From the NCBI RefSeq assembly GCF_936931525.1, contig NZ_CAKZII010000124.1:1-45130 (forward strand): a DNA stretch of 45,130 nt, written 5' to 3'. Of this stretch, positions 16,828 through 25,852 are shown piece by piece. The position numbers and the translations under genes are program-made. Under the pieces are notes generated by a model that did no database searches, was not told the DNA's origin, and was given only the letters and a program-made list of their open reading frames with translations. The stretch's first letter is position 1; every line of letters starts with the position of its first letter. The DNA comes from an uncultured Aurantimicrobium sp. GTDB lineage: Bacteria > Actinomycetota > Actinomycetes > Actinomycetales > Microbacteriaceae.

Positions 16828-18533
16828 TGGCTAAATCTCAGTCGTCGCGCAAAGCGCTGCGCTCTTTGACGTGGCTTCTTGTCCTCGTTGCGGGCCTTTT
16901 TGGAATTAACGCTGCAGGTGTCCTGTGGGGTGGCGGTTCGTGGACTCCTAAGCTCGCGCTTGACCTCGAGGGTGGAACTCAGATTGTTCTCTCGCCTCAG
17001 CTTGAAAGCGGACAAACGGTCACGACCGAACAGATGGCTCAAGCCGTCTCTATCATTCGTCAGCGTATTGACGCTGCTGGTGTCTCTGAAGCAGAAATCA
17101 ACACTCAGGGCAACAACAACATTGTGGTGTCCATCCCAGGAACACCAGACGATGCAACGCTTGCTCGTATTGAAGCATCAGCAAAACTAGATTTCCGCGC
17201 TGTTCTTGAAGCTGGTGCACCAACTTCAACTTCGGTTGGGGCAGATGGTGTGGCGACTCCTGTACCTGTAGGAACGGTAGACCCTAGCCTCTCGAGTGTT
17301 CCTGCCGTCTCGCCTTCTAACGGTAGTGACCTCAACTGGGTCACCCCTGCGTTGCAGGCTCAGTATGAACAGTTTGACTGTGCATCTGAGAATGCTCAGG
17401 TAGCAAATACTGCTCCGGAAGATCAGCCGCTGATTACGTGTGACTTCACAAACACAGTGAAGTACATTCTCGGCCCTGTTGAAGTTTCTGGTGCCGATAT
17501 TTCCAATGCCGGAGCAAGTATGGTCACCACCTCAACTGGTGCCACCACCGGTCAATGGGCAGTTGACCTCGCTTTCAACGGCAAGGGAACGAAAGACTTT
17601 GGTGATGTAACCACTCGACTCAATGGTCTGACGGGATCTCAGAACCAGTTCGCCATTGTTCTCGATGGCCGTGTGCTGACAGCTCCTTCCACGAACGCTG
17701 CCATCACGAACGGTAGTGCGCAGATCACCGGTGGCTTCACTCAGACCAGTGCAAAGACTCTGGCAGATCAGCTCAAGTACGGTGCTCTTCCCATTGGTTT
17801 CCAGGTGCAGTCCTCAGACACCATCTCGGCAACCCTGGGTTCGACTCAACTGATGAGCGGTCTCCTCGCAGGAGCAATTGGTCTCATCTTGGTCGTTCTT
17901 TACTCGCTGTTCCAATACCGAACCCTTGGTTTGGTCACCGTTGCTTCACTTATTGTCGCGGCAATTCTGACCTACCTGGTTGTGACAATCCTGTCTTGGC
18001 GTGAGGGCTATCGCTTGTCTCTTGCCGGTGTCGCCGGTTTGATTGTGGCCATCGGTATCACGGCAGACTCGTTCATCGTTTACTTCGAACGTATTCGTGA
18101 CGAACTCCGTGATGGACGTGGCCTTGAGTCCGCAGTCGAATCAGCGTGGAAGCGTGCAATTCGAACCATTATCGCCAGTGACGCTGTGAACTTCCTTGCT
18201 GCAATTGTGCTTTTCATCCTCGCCGTTGGAAACGTTCGAGGCTTTGCATTGACACTGGGTCTGACCACTGTTGTTGACCTCTTTGTCGTGTCACTGTTTA
18301 CTCACCCTGTTCTCCAGCTATTGGCTAAGACAAACTACTTCGCCAGTGGTCACAAGCTTTCTGGGCTTGACCCGCAGGCTTTGGGCGCTACCTACCGTGG
18401 CCGCGCTCAGTTCGCGCCTTCGACCTCGGTTTCTTCCGGAAAGCTCGCAAAGTCTTCTAAGGAAGCTGTGAAGCGTCAAACCATTGCGGAACGAAAAGCT
18501 CAACAATCCTCCGGTGAGAAGGGTGAGAACTAA
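16827..18533 (+). CDS. secD: Protein translocase subunit SecD
   Basis: Membrane subunit of the SecDF complex that uses proton motive force to assist protein export, 568 aa. A first transmembrane helix is near residues 12-32. A large periplasmic-type P1 domain with LDLEGGTQIVL and IIRQRIDAAGVSEAEI follows. Five helices from about residue 345 carry FQYRTLGLVTVASL, AGLIVAIGITADSFIVYFERIRDEL and NVRGFALTLGLTTVVDL. The segment near 125-165 is rich in Ser, Thr, Pro and Val, typical for actinobacterial SecD. The tail is basic and Ser-rich. ATG overlaps the yajC stop by one base. Confidence 0.97.
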   Translation: MAKSQSSRKALRSLTWLLVLVAGLFGINAAGVLWGGGSWTPKLALDLEGGTQIVLSPQLESGQTVTTEQMAQAVSIIRQRIDAAGVSEAEINTQGNNNIVVSIPGTPDDATLARIEASAKLDFRAVLEAGAPTSTSVGADGVATPVPVGTVDPSLSSVPAVSPSNGSDLNWVTPALQAQYEQFDCASENAQVANTAPEDQPLITCDFTNTVKYILGPVEVSGADISNAGASMVTTSTGATTGQWAVDLAFNGKGTKDFGDVTTRLNGLTGSQNQFAIVLDGRVLTAPSTNAAITNGSAQITGGFTQTSAKTLADQLKYGALPIGFQVQSSDTISATLGSTQLMSGLLAGAIGLILVVLYSLFQYRTLGLVTVASLIVAAILTYLVVTILSWREGYRLSLAGVAGLIVAIGITADSFIVYFERIRDELRDGRGLESAVESAWKRAIRTIIASDAVNFLAAIVLFILAVGNVRGFALTLGLTTVVDLFVVSLFTHPVLQLLAKTNYFASGHKLSGLDPQALGATYRGRAQFAPSTSVSSGKLAKSSKEAVKRQTIAERKAQQSSGEKGEN

Positions 18534-19540
18534 TGGCAAGTTTTTCTCAGTTCGGTAATGACCTTTACACCGGCGCTCGTTCAATCAACATTGTTGGCCG
18601 CCGTAAACTCTGGTATTCAATTTCAGCAATCCTGATTTTGATCAGCATTGTGGGTCCAATTCTTCGTGGCGGGTTCAACTTTGGAATTGAGTTCACCGGC
18701 GGTAGCGAATTCGTTGTGTCGAATGTCTCTGATACTTCACAGGCATTGGCAACAGACGCTGTTCAAGCTGTTGATCCCAACATGGTTCCCAAGGTTTCAC
18801 GCCTCGGTGATTCCAGCGTTCGAGTACAGACTGAACAACTAACTGACGCTGAAACTCGTGAAATCCGTAATGGCCTAGCCGGCGCTTATTCAGTTCCTGT
18901 TGAAAACGTCACCAGCTCGTTTATTGGTGCCAGCTGGGGTCAGGACATCACTGCTCAGGCTATTCGCGGTCTTCTTGTCTTCCTTGTACTAGCTGCGTTA
19001 GTTATGGCCATTTACTTCCGCACCTGGAAGATGTCTCTCGTTGCCATCATCGCTTTGCTGCACGACTTGGTCATCACCGCGGGAATCTACGGAATCTCTG
19101 GCTTTGAGGTGACTCCTGGGGCCGTGATTGGTTTGCTCACCATTCTTGGTTACTCGCTTTATGACACCGTGGTTGTCTTCGACAAGATTCGTGAGAACAC
19201 TCGAGGAACCACTCGTGAAGCTGGATATACCTTCGCTCAACAGGTGAACTTGGCTGTGAACCAAACCTTGGTTCGCTCAATCAATACCTCTGTTGTTGCG
19301 GCTCTCCCCGTGGCTTCCATCCTCTTCATCGGTGCTTTTGTGCTTGGAGCGGGAACTCTGCGAGACATTTCTTTGGCTCTGCTCATCGGAATCATCGTGG
19401 GTACCTACTCCACGATCTTCCTGGCAACGCCTCTCTACGCTCAGATTCGCTCCAGTGAGCCTGAGATCCGTAAGAGCGATAAGAAGGTTCTTGCAGCACA
19501 GGGTAAGGCTGACGCGGCTTCTGAGCCTGTTTCTGCCTAA
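18533..19540 (+). CDS. secF: Protein translocase subunit SecF
   Basis: SecD partner, 335 aa with six predicted membrane helices. FNFGIEFTGGSEFVV marks the start of the external domain. LLTILGYSLYDTVVVFDKIREN carries the conserved aspartate of the membrane core, and NQTLVRSINTS and LRDISLALLIGIIVGTYSTIF follow. It shares one base with secD. rel follows 42 bases later; the apt gene found between secF and rel in mycobacteria is not present here. Confidence 0.97.
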   Translation: MASFSQFGNDLYTGARSINIVGRRKLWYSISAILILISIVGPILRGGFNFGIEFTGGSEFVVSNVSDTSQALATDAVQAVDPNMVPKVSRLGDSSVRVQTEQLTDAETREIRNGLAGAYSVPVENVTSSFIGASWGQDITAQAIRGLLVFLVLAALVMAIYFRTWKMSLVAIIALLHDLVITAGIYGISGFEVTPGAVIGLLTILGYSLYDTVVVFDKIRENTRGTTREAGYTFAQQVNLAVNQTLVRSINTSVVAALPVASILFIGAFVLGAGTLRDISLALLIGIIVGTYSTIFLATPLYAQIRSSEPEIRKSDKKVLAAQGKADAASEPVSA

Positions 19541-19582
19541 GTGCAGATAACCCCGTCATAATGGAAACCTCAAGGAGGCGAC

Positions 19583-21832
19583 ATGGTTGATACAACGGGT
19601 TCAACATCACTGCGTCGCCTTGTGCCACGAATCTTTAGTCGTGCGCAACCTGCAGATGGTTTTGAAAAACTTCTCAAAACAGTTCGGCAGCATCATCCTC
19701 GAGCTGATCTTCTTCAACTTGAAGAGGCACATGATGTTGCCCGCAAGGCACATGAAGGCCAGAAGAGACGCTCAGGTGAGCCCTACATCACTCACCCCAT
19801 CGCAGTGGCACAAATCCTGGCGGAGCTCGGCATCGGACCCAAAACAATCATTGCCGCCCTGCTTCATGACACTGTAGAAGACACCGAATACACGCTTGAA
19901 CAGTGTCGTGCTCAGTTTGGCGCCGAAGTGGCCATGTTGGTCGACGGGGTCACCAAGCTTGACAAAGTGAAGTACGGCGACAGTGCACAGGCTGAAACCG
20001 TCCGCAAAATGATTGTCGCAATGTCGAAAGACATTCGTGTTCTAGTCATCAAGCTTGCAGATCGCCTTCACAACGCCCGCACCTGGGGCTTTATGCCTGT
20101 TGAATCTGCACAGCGCAAGGCTCGCGAAACACTCGAGATCTATACTCCGCTTGCTCATCGTTTAGGTATCCAGACGCTGAAGTGGGAACTGGAAGATCTC
20201 TCGTTTGCTGTTTTGCATCCCAAGATTTATCAAGAGATTGAAAACCTCGTCACTCAGCGCACCCCTCAGCGCGAATCGTTTGTTCAGTCCGTCATCAAGG
20301 ACGTGGAGAACGACCTTAAAGCAGCTCGTATTCGTGGTGAGGTCAAGGGGCGCCCCAAGCAGTTCTATTCGATTTATCAAAAGATGGTTCTTCGCGGACG
20401 AGAGTTTGATGAAATTTATGACTTAGTTGGTATCCGAGTCATTGTGAACAGTGTTCGTGATTGCTATGGCATCCTCGGCTCAATTCACGCACGTTGGAAC
20501 CCTATTCCTGGTCGTTTCAAGGACTACATCGCCACCCCTAAGTTCAACCTGTATCAATCTCTTCACACCACGGTGATGGGGCCGTCCGGGCGTCCGGTTG
20601 AAATTCAGATCCGCACCCCTGAAATGCATCACCGTGCAGAATTCGGTGTTGCTGCGCACTGGATGTACAAAGACCGAATGAACAGCGGTAAGAGTGATGA
20701 CACGTTGGCTGTTCAAGATACCGACATGGCGTGGCTTGCTCACATCTCTGACTGGCAGGCAGAAACAGAAGACCCAGGAGAGTTCCTTGACTCTCTACGC
20801 TTTGAAATTGGCGCCAAGGAGGTTTATGTCTTCACGCCTAAGGGGCGAGTAATCGGACTGCCTTCAGGTGCTACTCCCATTGACTTTGCCTATGCTGTTC
20901 ACACCGAAATCGGTCACCGGACCATGGGGGCAAAGGTCAATGGTCGCCTTGTTCCCCTTGAAAGCAAGCTTTCCAGCGGAGACGTCATTGAGGTTCTTAC
21001 TTCGAAGAACCCAGATGCTGGCCCCAGCCAAGACTGGTTGAACTTCGTCCAAAGCACACGAACCCGCAACAAGATCAAGCAGTGGTTTACCAAAGAACGC
21101 CGCGATGAAGCCATCGAGCAAGGCAAAGACGCCATTGCTCGGGCAATGCGTAAACAAAACCTTCCCCTGCAGAAACTCATGACTCAGGACTCCTTAGCTG
21201 AGGTTGCAAGCAACCTTCGCTATGAAGATGTGTCCATGCTCTATGCAGCAGTGGGTGAAGGACATGTTTCTACGCAGAGTGTGATTGAGAAGATTCTCGC
21301 CAGCATCCATGAAGATGGAGACACCGAAGAGGTCGAGTTCGTCTTACCTTCGCGAGGACCTTCAAAACCACTTTTGCACAGTGACTCAGGTGTTCTTGTT
21401 CGTGGTGCGCCGGATATCTTGGTGAAGTTAGCCAAGTGCTGCACACCAGTACCTGGTGATGCCATTTCAGGCTTCGTCACTCGAGGTCAGGGTGTTTCTG
21501 TTCACCAAACAAGTTGCCACAATGTGTCGAACATGCTCAATGAGCCTGAGCGCATGATTGAGGTTGAATGGTCACCTTCGTCAAAGAGCGTCTTCTTGGT
21601 TCAGATTCAAATTGAAGCACTGGATCGCTCCGGACTGCTTTCTGACGTGACACGTGTTCTGTCAGAACACCACGTCAATATTTTGTCTGCGACGGTCAGC
21701 ACAACCCAGGATCGCTTAGCTCTCAGCAGATTCGTTTTTGAGATGAGCGAAGTAACACATCTTGATCGGGTACTCAATGCCGTTCGCCGTATTGATGCGG
21801 TCTATGACGTTTATCGCGTCTCTGAGGGCTAG
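19583..21832 (+). CDS. rel: Bifunctional (p)ppGpp synthetase/hydrolase Rel
   Basis: Makes and degrades the stringent-response alarmone (p)ppGpp, 749 aa. The hydrolase domain has the His-Asp pair and Glu-Asp in ALLHDTVEDT (95-101), so hydrolysis should be active. The synthetase domain shows KQFYSIYQKM, YDLVGIRVIV, GRFKDYIATPKFNLYQSLHT and EIQIRT. The basic RFKD pattern is typical of bifunctional enzymes. TGS (VYVFTPKGRVIGLPSGATPI), a zinc-finger-like CC motif (KLAKCCTPVPGD) and a C-terminal ACT domain follow. AAGGAGG precedes ATG 19583. Its stop codon interlocks with the stop of the convergent gene at 21829 (shared CTAG). Confidence 0.98.
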   Translation: MVDTTGSTSLRRLVPRIFSRAQPADGFEKLLKTVRQHHPRADLLQLEEAHDVARKAHEGQKRRSGEPYITHPIAVAQILAELGIGPKTIIAALLHDTVEDTEYTLEQCRAQFGAEVAMLVDGVTKLDKVKYGDSAQAETVRKMIVAMSKDIRVLVIKLADRLHNARTWGFMPVESAQRKARETLEIYTPLAHRLGIQTLKWELEDLSFAVLHPKIYQEIENLVTQRTPQRESFVQSVIKDVENDLKAARIRGEVKGRPKQFYSIYQKMVLRGREFDEIYDLVGIRVIVNSVRDCYGILGSIHARWNPIPGRFKDYIATPKFNLYQSLHTTVMGPSGRPVEIQIRTPEMHHRAEFGVAAHWMYKDRMNSGKSDDTLAVQDTDMAWLAHISDWQAETEDPGEFLDSLRFEIGAKEVYVFTPKGRVIGLPSGATPIDFAYAVHTEIGHRTMGAKVNGRLVPLESKLSSGDVIEVLTSKNPDAGPSQDWLNFVQSTRTRNKIKQWFTKERRDEAIEQGKDAIARAMRKQNLPLQKLMTQDSLAEVASNLRYEDVSMLYAAVGEGHVSTQSVIEKILASIHEDGDTEEVEFVLPSRGPSKPLLHSDSGVLVRGAPDILVKLAKCCTPVPGDAISGFVTRGQGVSVHQTSCHNVSNMLNEPERMIEVEWSPSSKSVFLVQIQIEALDRSGLLSDVTRVLSEHHVNILSATVSTTQDRLALSRFVFEMSEVTHLDRVLNAVRRIDAVYDVYRVSEG

Positions 21833-22359
21833 TTCATTAACTTCTCTAACCGTGCCAGCGCCCTGCGCTTGTGAGGAATAGACGCCATATTCTGGATAGT
21901 TCTTTCAACCAGTGCGTGTGAAAGATCAAACCTCTGCATCAATAATCGAAGTGAATCGCTTATCAACGTCGATTCATGAGCGTCAGCTTTCAACACGTCA
22001 GTCAACGTCCTCAGGGGAGTAGTCACCCCATGATTGCCGGTGAGCCAGATGTCTGAAGCTGAGAGAGTTCTTTCTTCAATTCGTAACTGAGGATTATTGG
22101 GCTCACGAATTCGTTTCCCTTTCAACGTCGATGCTGAATGGATTGGGGGCTCTGGCACTACTTGATGCGCCCAGAGAGCAGAATTCACGGTGAGAACCAC
22201 AGGATGTCTTTCTCGACCAAGAACTAATGAACTCCTCGAACGCCAATCATCAACCTCGTCCCACAACAGCAGCTTGTTGTTGATTTCTCCATCAAGGCGA
22301 AGAGCAGAGAGCTCAGCCAGTGAGTAATAGTCCTGAAATGAAAAGTGGCCCATCCGCAC
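21829..22359 (-). CDS. AbiEi-like C-terminal domain protein, no HTH
   Basis: A 176-residue protein without a recognised enzyme motif. The pattern AELSALRLDGE at the N-terminus, LTVNSALWAHQVVPEPP in the middle and GVTTPLRTLTDVL at 111-123 resembles the C-terminal domain of AbiEi-type (type IV antitoxin-like) proteins common in Actinobacteria. The usual N-terminal helix-turn-helix is missing, so an antitoxin role is not supported. There is no toxin partner beside it. The start is GTG at 22359 or ATG at 22353; both fall inside a strong hairpin after the DUF349 gene and neither has a clear ribosome binding site. It converges on rel with overlapping stop codons. I recall similar genes after rel in other Microbacteriaceae. 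Confidence 0.72.
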   Translation of the reverse strand: MRMGHFSFQDYYSLAELSALRLDGEINNKLLLWDEVDDWRSRSSLVLGRERHPVVLTVNSALWAHQVVPEPPIHSASTLKGKRIREPNNPQLRIEERTLSASDIWLTGNHGVTTPLRTLTDVLKADAHESTLISDSLRLLMQRFDLSHALVERTIQNMASIPHKRRALARLEKLMN

Positions 22360-22378
22360 ATAATGCGTGATGGGCCAC
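22345..22378 (-). terminator. Strong hairpin after the DUF349 gene, overlapping the next gene's start
   Basis: GTGGCCCATC pairs perfectly with GATGGGCCAC over ten bases, and an inner CGCA pairs with TGCG across a one-base bulge. On the minus strand it is followed by TTTTCATTTC. It lies 37 bases beyond the DUF349 stop, as expected for a terminator. The 3' arm contains the probable GTG/ATG start of the AbiEi-like gene. Confidence 0.7.
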
Positions 22379-22414
22379 TCATAAAGTGATTACTCACTTC
22401 AAAATGTGGACAAC

Positions 22415-23635
22415 TTACTTCAGAACAGCAAGCCATTCCTTCTGCGTTGCAATTGCTTCTTCAAGTTCTTTTGTCTTTTTGGTGTCCTTGGCTGCTTTGG
22501 CAGTGGCAAGTTCAGTTTCGAGCTTCTCAATCTTCTCTTCAAGTTGACCAGCAAGACCCTCTGAACGTGCCTGCTTTTCTGGGTTAGAGGCATTCCAGTG
22601 GTTGTCTTCTAGCTTGCGAACAGCTTGTTCAACCTTGCGCATGCGTTCTTCGGTGGGCTTGAGCTGTGCACGTGGAACTTTGCCAGCAGCGTCCCACTTC
22701 TTTTGAAGAGCGTTGAGCTTGTTGCGAGCGTCAACTCGATCTGTTGCTTCCAGAAGTGCTTCAGCTTCTAAGAGGATTGCAAGCTTCACTTCCAGGTTTC
22801 CTGCGAAGGAAGCGTCCTCAACTTCATCCTGTTCCTTCTTGGCAGCGTAGAGAGCATCTCCAGCTGCTTTGAAGCGGGTCCAGAGTGCATCATCAATCTT
22901 TTTACCTGCACGAGGGGCAAGCTTCCACTGATCTAGCAACCCGCGATACGCGGCTACTCCGTTGGAACCCTGCGAAAGGAGGGCCTCTGCCTTGGCAATG
23001 AGTTCTTCCTTTGCAGACTTGGCACCCTTGTTTTTTGAATCCAATTCAGCAAAGAATGCACGGCGGTGCTGATCGAGTTTCTGGCGCGCATCACGGAACC
23101 GCTTCCACAGTTCGTTCGACTCAGTCTTTGACAGACGTGGTCCACTCTTCTGAGCTGCCTGCCACGCTGCGAACAATTCATCTACTTTTGCCGTGGTTGT
23201 TTTCCACTGAATCTTTGCAGGGTCGGTCGAAGCAAGAGCCTCAATTTGTTCAACGATTGCTACACGTGCAAGACGAGATGCCTCAACTGCGGCAGCATTC
23301 TTCTCTTTCTCAGCTTCACTGAGTTCACTGAGAGAGGCGACGAGCTTGTCGAGGCGTTCCTGCAGAGCCGCGTAGTTACCAATCCCGTTGCGAGCTTCAA
23401 TCTGCTCTGCAATCTTCTTGGAGCTTTCGCTGATCTCGGAAGCTGGTGCTCCACGCTTGGCACGCTGTTCGAGAAGAACAAGCGCCGAATTGGTGTCGTT
23501 GAACTTGCGTTCAAAGAAAGCAAGAGCTTCTTCGGGAGTGACGTCGGCATACTGACCGATCAGACGCTCGCCATCAGCTTCGACGACATACACATGGCCG
23601 GCTTCGTCGACACGCGCCGTTGTCTTTTCAGACAT
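22415..23635 (-). CDS. DUF349 domain protein
   Basis: A 406-residue, highly charged, mostly helical protein with repeated DUF349 units. It has several WKxxxxxAK/LWxRFKxA-type repeats, such as IQWKTTTAKVDELFAAWQ, LWKRFRDARQKLDQHRRAFF and LWTRFKAAGDALYAAKKEQ. A coiled coil from about residue 355 ends the chain (EEKIEKLETELATAKAAKD). The start is ATG at 23635 (MSEKTTARVDEAGHVYVV), with GAGGTGG ideally placed; an upstream in-frame start at 23665 is unlikely. A TAGGCT box on the minus strand at 23680-23675 may be its -10. The family is conserved in Actinobacteria; a function is not established in my knowledge. Confidence 0.88.
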   Translation of the reverse strand: MSEKTTARVDEAGHVYVVEADGERLIGQYADVTPEEALAFFERKFNDTNSALVLLEQRAKRGAPASEISESSKKIAEQIEARNGIGNYAALQERLDKLVASLSELSEAEKEKNAAAVEASRLARVAIVEQIEALASTDPAKIQWKTTTAKVDELFAAWQAAQKSGPRLSKTESNELWKRFRDARQKLDQHRRAFFAELDSKNKGAKSAKEELIAKAEALLSQGSNGVAAYRGLLDQWKLAPRAGKKIDDALWTRFKAAGDALYAAKKEQDEVEDASFAGNLEVKLAILLEAEALLEATDRVDARNKLNALQKKWDAAGKVPRAQLKPTEERMRKVEQAVRKLEDNHWNASNPEKQARSEGLAGQLEEKIEKLETELATAKAAKDTKKTKELEEAIATQKEWLAVLK

Positions 23636-23707
23636 AACAATCCACCTCGTTGGGATAGGGAACAACCAGCCTCAAGCCTAGAGCAAGGCATCCTTCACTG
23701 GGGACTG

Positions 23708-24466
23708 TTACTTAACGCTGACTCCGGTCAGCGTGACAGGAACCTTTGGAGCACCATCTGCACCACCATTGGCTGTGCCTTGGCTTGTCACCTGGGCAAC
23801 GAGTTCTGGTAGCCCACTGGTTATGCGGCCAATGACGGTGTAGCCGCCGGCAGCATCACTGGGGATTGTGCTGTCTTCATAAACCAAAAAGAACTGACTC
23901 CCCATTGAGTTGCCATTTCCGCCCTGACGGGCCATCGCAATAGTTCCTGCAGGATAAACGTTGTCTGCGGGAGCATTCTCTACGGGGCCATAAGAATAAC
24001 CAGGTCCACCGGTTCCATCTCCTACAGGATCACCACACTGGAGGACATAGATTCCTTCAGTGGTGAGGCGGTGGCAGCTAATACCTTCATAGAACCCACT
24101 ACCGATGAGAGAGATTGTGCTGGCCACAGCTTTGGGGGCCGCTTCGCCGTTGAGTTCAAAAGTAATGGGGACACCCGCAACATCCATTGCTCCGTTCCAC
24201 ACGCGGTATTCGCTGAGTGCAGCATCGGGGGAGCCATCGGCTGAAGCTGAGGGAGTAGAGGTCACTTCGGGGGCAGGTGAGGTGATGGAAAGAACTGCTG
24301 ACGTAACCCCAATACCAACAGCGAGTGCCGTCACTCCAGAGATAGACCAGATGATGGCTCTATTCCTGGCCTTCTTAGCCTTTTGCGCGCGTTCATGAGC
24401 AGCTTTACGATCTGCATAAGACTTGATTCTGTCTCGGTCTTCTTTGGTTACGCGGTTGTCGCTCAT
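23708..24466 (-). CDS. Membrane-anchored cyclophilin-type peptidyl-prolyl isomerase
   Basis: Peptidyl-prolyl cis-trans isomerase assisting folding of exported proteins, about 252 aa. A basic cytoplasmic N-terminus (RIKSYADRKAAHERAQKAKKARNR) is followed by one transmembrane helix near residues 42-64 and a Ser/Thr/Pro linker. The cyclophilin domain follows, with ISCHRLTTEGIYVLQCGDP, TIAMARQGGNGNSMGSQFFLVY and GGYTVIGRIT. The two cysteines could form a disulfide outside the cell. The start is ATG at 24466 or ATG at 24475; neither has a good ribosome binding site. It is divergent from rarA across fewer than 40 bases. Confidence 0.9.
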   Translation of the reverse strand: MSDNRVTKEDRDRIKSYADRKAAHERAQKAKKARNRAIIWSISGVTALAVGIGVTSAVLSITSPAPEVTSTPSASADGSPDAALSEYRVWNGAMDVAGVPITFELNGEAAPKAVASTISLIGSGFYEGISCHRLTTEGIYVLQCGDPVGDGTGGPGYSYGPVENAPADNVYPAGTIAMARQGGNGNSMGSQFFLVYEDSTIPSDAAGGYTVIGRITSGLPELVAQVTSQGTANGGADGAPKVPVTLTGVSVK

Positions 24467-24487
24467 CTTCGCCATAGGAAGCAACGC

Positions 24488-24500
24488 TAATCTAAAGTCC
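24488..24500 (+). promoter_or_regulatory. Candidate leaderless promoter of rarA
   Basis: TAATCT at 24488-24493 is followed by exactly seven bases and the rarA ATG. No Shine-Dalgarno sequence lies before this ATG. The surrounding AATCTAAA/TTTAGATT also gives a TAGATT box on the minus strand toward the divergent cyclophilin gene, so the two promoters probably overlap. Confidence 0.42.
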
Positions 24501-25835
24501 ATGGCACAGGGCGATTCGACACTCGGGGGACACACAGCTCCTCTAGCTGTTCGCATGAGACCTCGGAGCCTGGCTGAAGTAGCGGGCCAAGATCAACTCC
24601 TCAAGACGGGCTCACCTCTTCAAGTGTTGGCAGCACCAGGATCGCAGAGTGCTGTGTCCGTCATTTTGTGGGGCCCTCCCGGTACGGGTAAAACCTCCTT
24701 GGCGCACGCCATTGCGACATCCTCTGATCGTCGATGTGTCGAACTTTCCGCCGTCACAGCTGGGGTGAAAGACGTCCGTACCGTCATGGAGGAGGCTCAA
24801 TCCCAACGTGACTTATACGGCGTTCGCACATTGCTCTTTCTTGATGAGATTCATCGCTTTAGTAAGGCGCAACAAGATGCCCTGTTACCTGGCGTTGAAA
24901 ACGGCTGGGTCACACTCATTGCTGCCACGACAGAGAATCCTTCGTTCAGTGTCGTAACTCCTTTACTTTCACGCTCACTCTTGTTACGCCTCGAGCCACT
25001 TTCAGATGCCGCATTAGATGCACTGATTCAGCGTGCTCTTGATGAACCATTTGGCCTGGCAGGAAAATTCAGCGTCGATGAACAAGCTCGAGCAGCAATC
25101 ATCAATTTCGCTTCTGGGGATGCTCGACGGGTGCTGACTTCCTTAGAGGCGGCCTCTGCTATTGCCCAGCAAACCTCAAAGAAGAAAACCGGCATTATTG
25201 CGGTGACGGCTGAACATGTTTCTGCAGCAGTGGATTCGGCTCTTCTTCGCTACGACCGCAATGGTGACGAGCATTACGACGTCATTAGTGCCTTTATCAA
25301 GTCAATTCGTGGCTCTGATCCTGATGCAGCTGTTCATTATCTTGCACGCATGATTGCAGCGGGGGAGGATCCTCGGTTTATTGCTCGAAGGCTGATCATT
25401 TCTGCGTCTGAAGATATTGGTTTAGCTGACCCTCATGCACTCTCCGTGGCAACTGCTGCTGCGGATGCCGTTGCCTTTATTGGCATGCCTGAAGGCCGAA
25501 TTCCTCTTTCAGAAGCCACCATATATTTAGCTACTGCCCCTAAATCGAACGCTGCCTACAATGCCATCAATGCTGCGTTAGCAGATGTTCAAGCTGGTAA
25601 ATCTGGTTCTGTTCCTAAGCATCTTCGAGACGCTCATTACGCCGGCGCAAAGAAACTTGGACACGGTAAGGGATATCTGTATCCACATGACTCAGCTCTC
25701 GGCGTTGTGGAACAGCAATACCTGCCCGACACCCTGGCATCAACCGAGTACTACAAGCCCACAGACCACGGTTCTGAACGTGACGTCAAAGCGCGTTTGG
25801 AGAAACTTCGAGCCATCACAAAGAAGCGTCGATAG
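24501..25835 (+). CDS. rarA: Replication-associated recombination ATPase RarA (MgsA)
   Basis: AAA+ ATPase related to clamp loaders, acting at stalled replication forks, 444 aa. LAVRMRPRSLAEVAGQDQLL is the family opening. Walker A is GPPGTGKTS (58-66), Walker B LLFLDEIHRFSKAQQDALLP, and sensor 1 LIAATTENPSF. The tetramerisation part contains GSDPDAAVHYLARMI, ISASEDIGLADPHAL and PLSEATIYLATAPKSNAAY, all typical. ATG 24501 (MAQGDSTLGG) is chosen since the in-frame upstream stretch overlaps the divergent gene and is not family-like. rpsD follows after 170 bases. Confidence 0.95.
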   Translation: MAQGDSTLGGHTAPLAVRMRPRSLAEVAGQDQLLKTGSPLQVLAAPGSQSAVSVILWGPPGTGKTSLAHAIATSSDRRCVELSAVTAGVKDVRTVMEEAQSQRDLYGVRTLLFLDEIHRFSKAQQDALLPGVENGWVTLIAATTENPSFSVVTPLLSRSLLLRLEPLSDAALDALIQRALDEPFGLAGKFSVDEQARAAIINFASGDARRVLTSLEAASAIAQQTSKKKTGIIAVTAEHVSAAVDSALLRYDRNGDEHYDVISAFIKSIRGSDPDAAVHYLARMIAAGEDPRFIARRLIISASEDIGLADPHALSVATAAADAVAFIGMPEGRIPLSEATIYLATAPKSNAAYNAINAALADVQAGKSGSVPKHLRDAHYAGAKKLGHGKGYLYPHDSALGVVEQQYLPDTLASTEYYKPTDHGSERDVKARLEKLRAITKKRR

Positions 25836-25852
25836 CCACACGTCAATAGTGA

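Noticed and set aside
19541-19582. Missing apt between secF and rel as a deletion scar
   Set aside because: The gap is ordinary with a strong ribosome binding site, and apt is not universal at this position, so nothing in the sequence shows a deletion.
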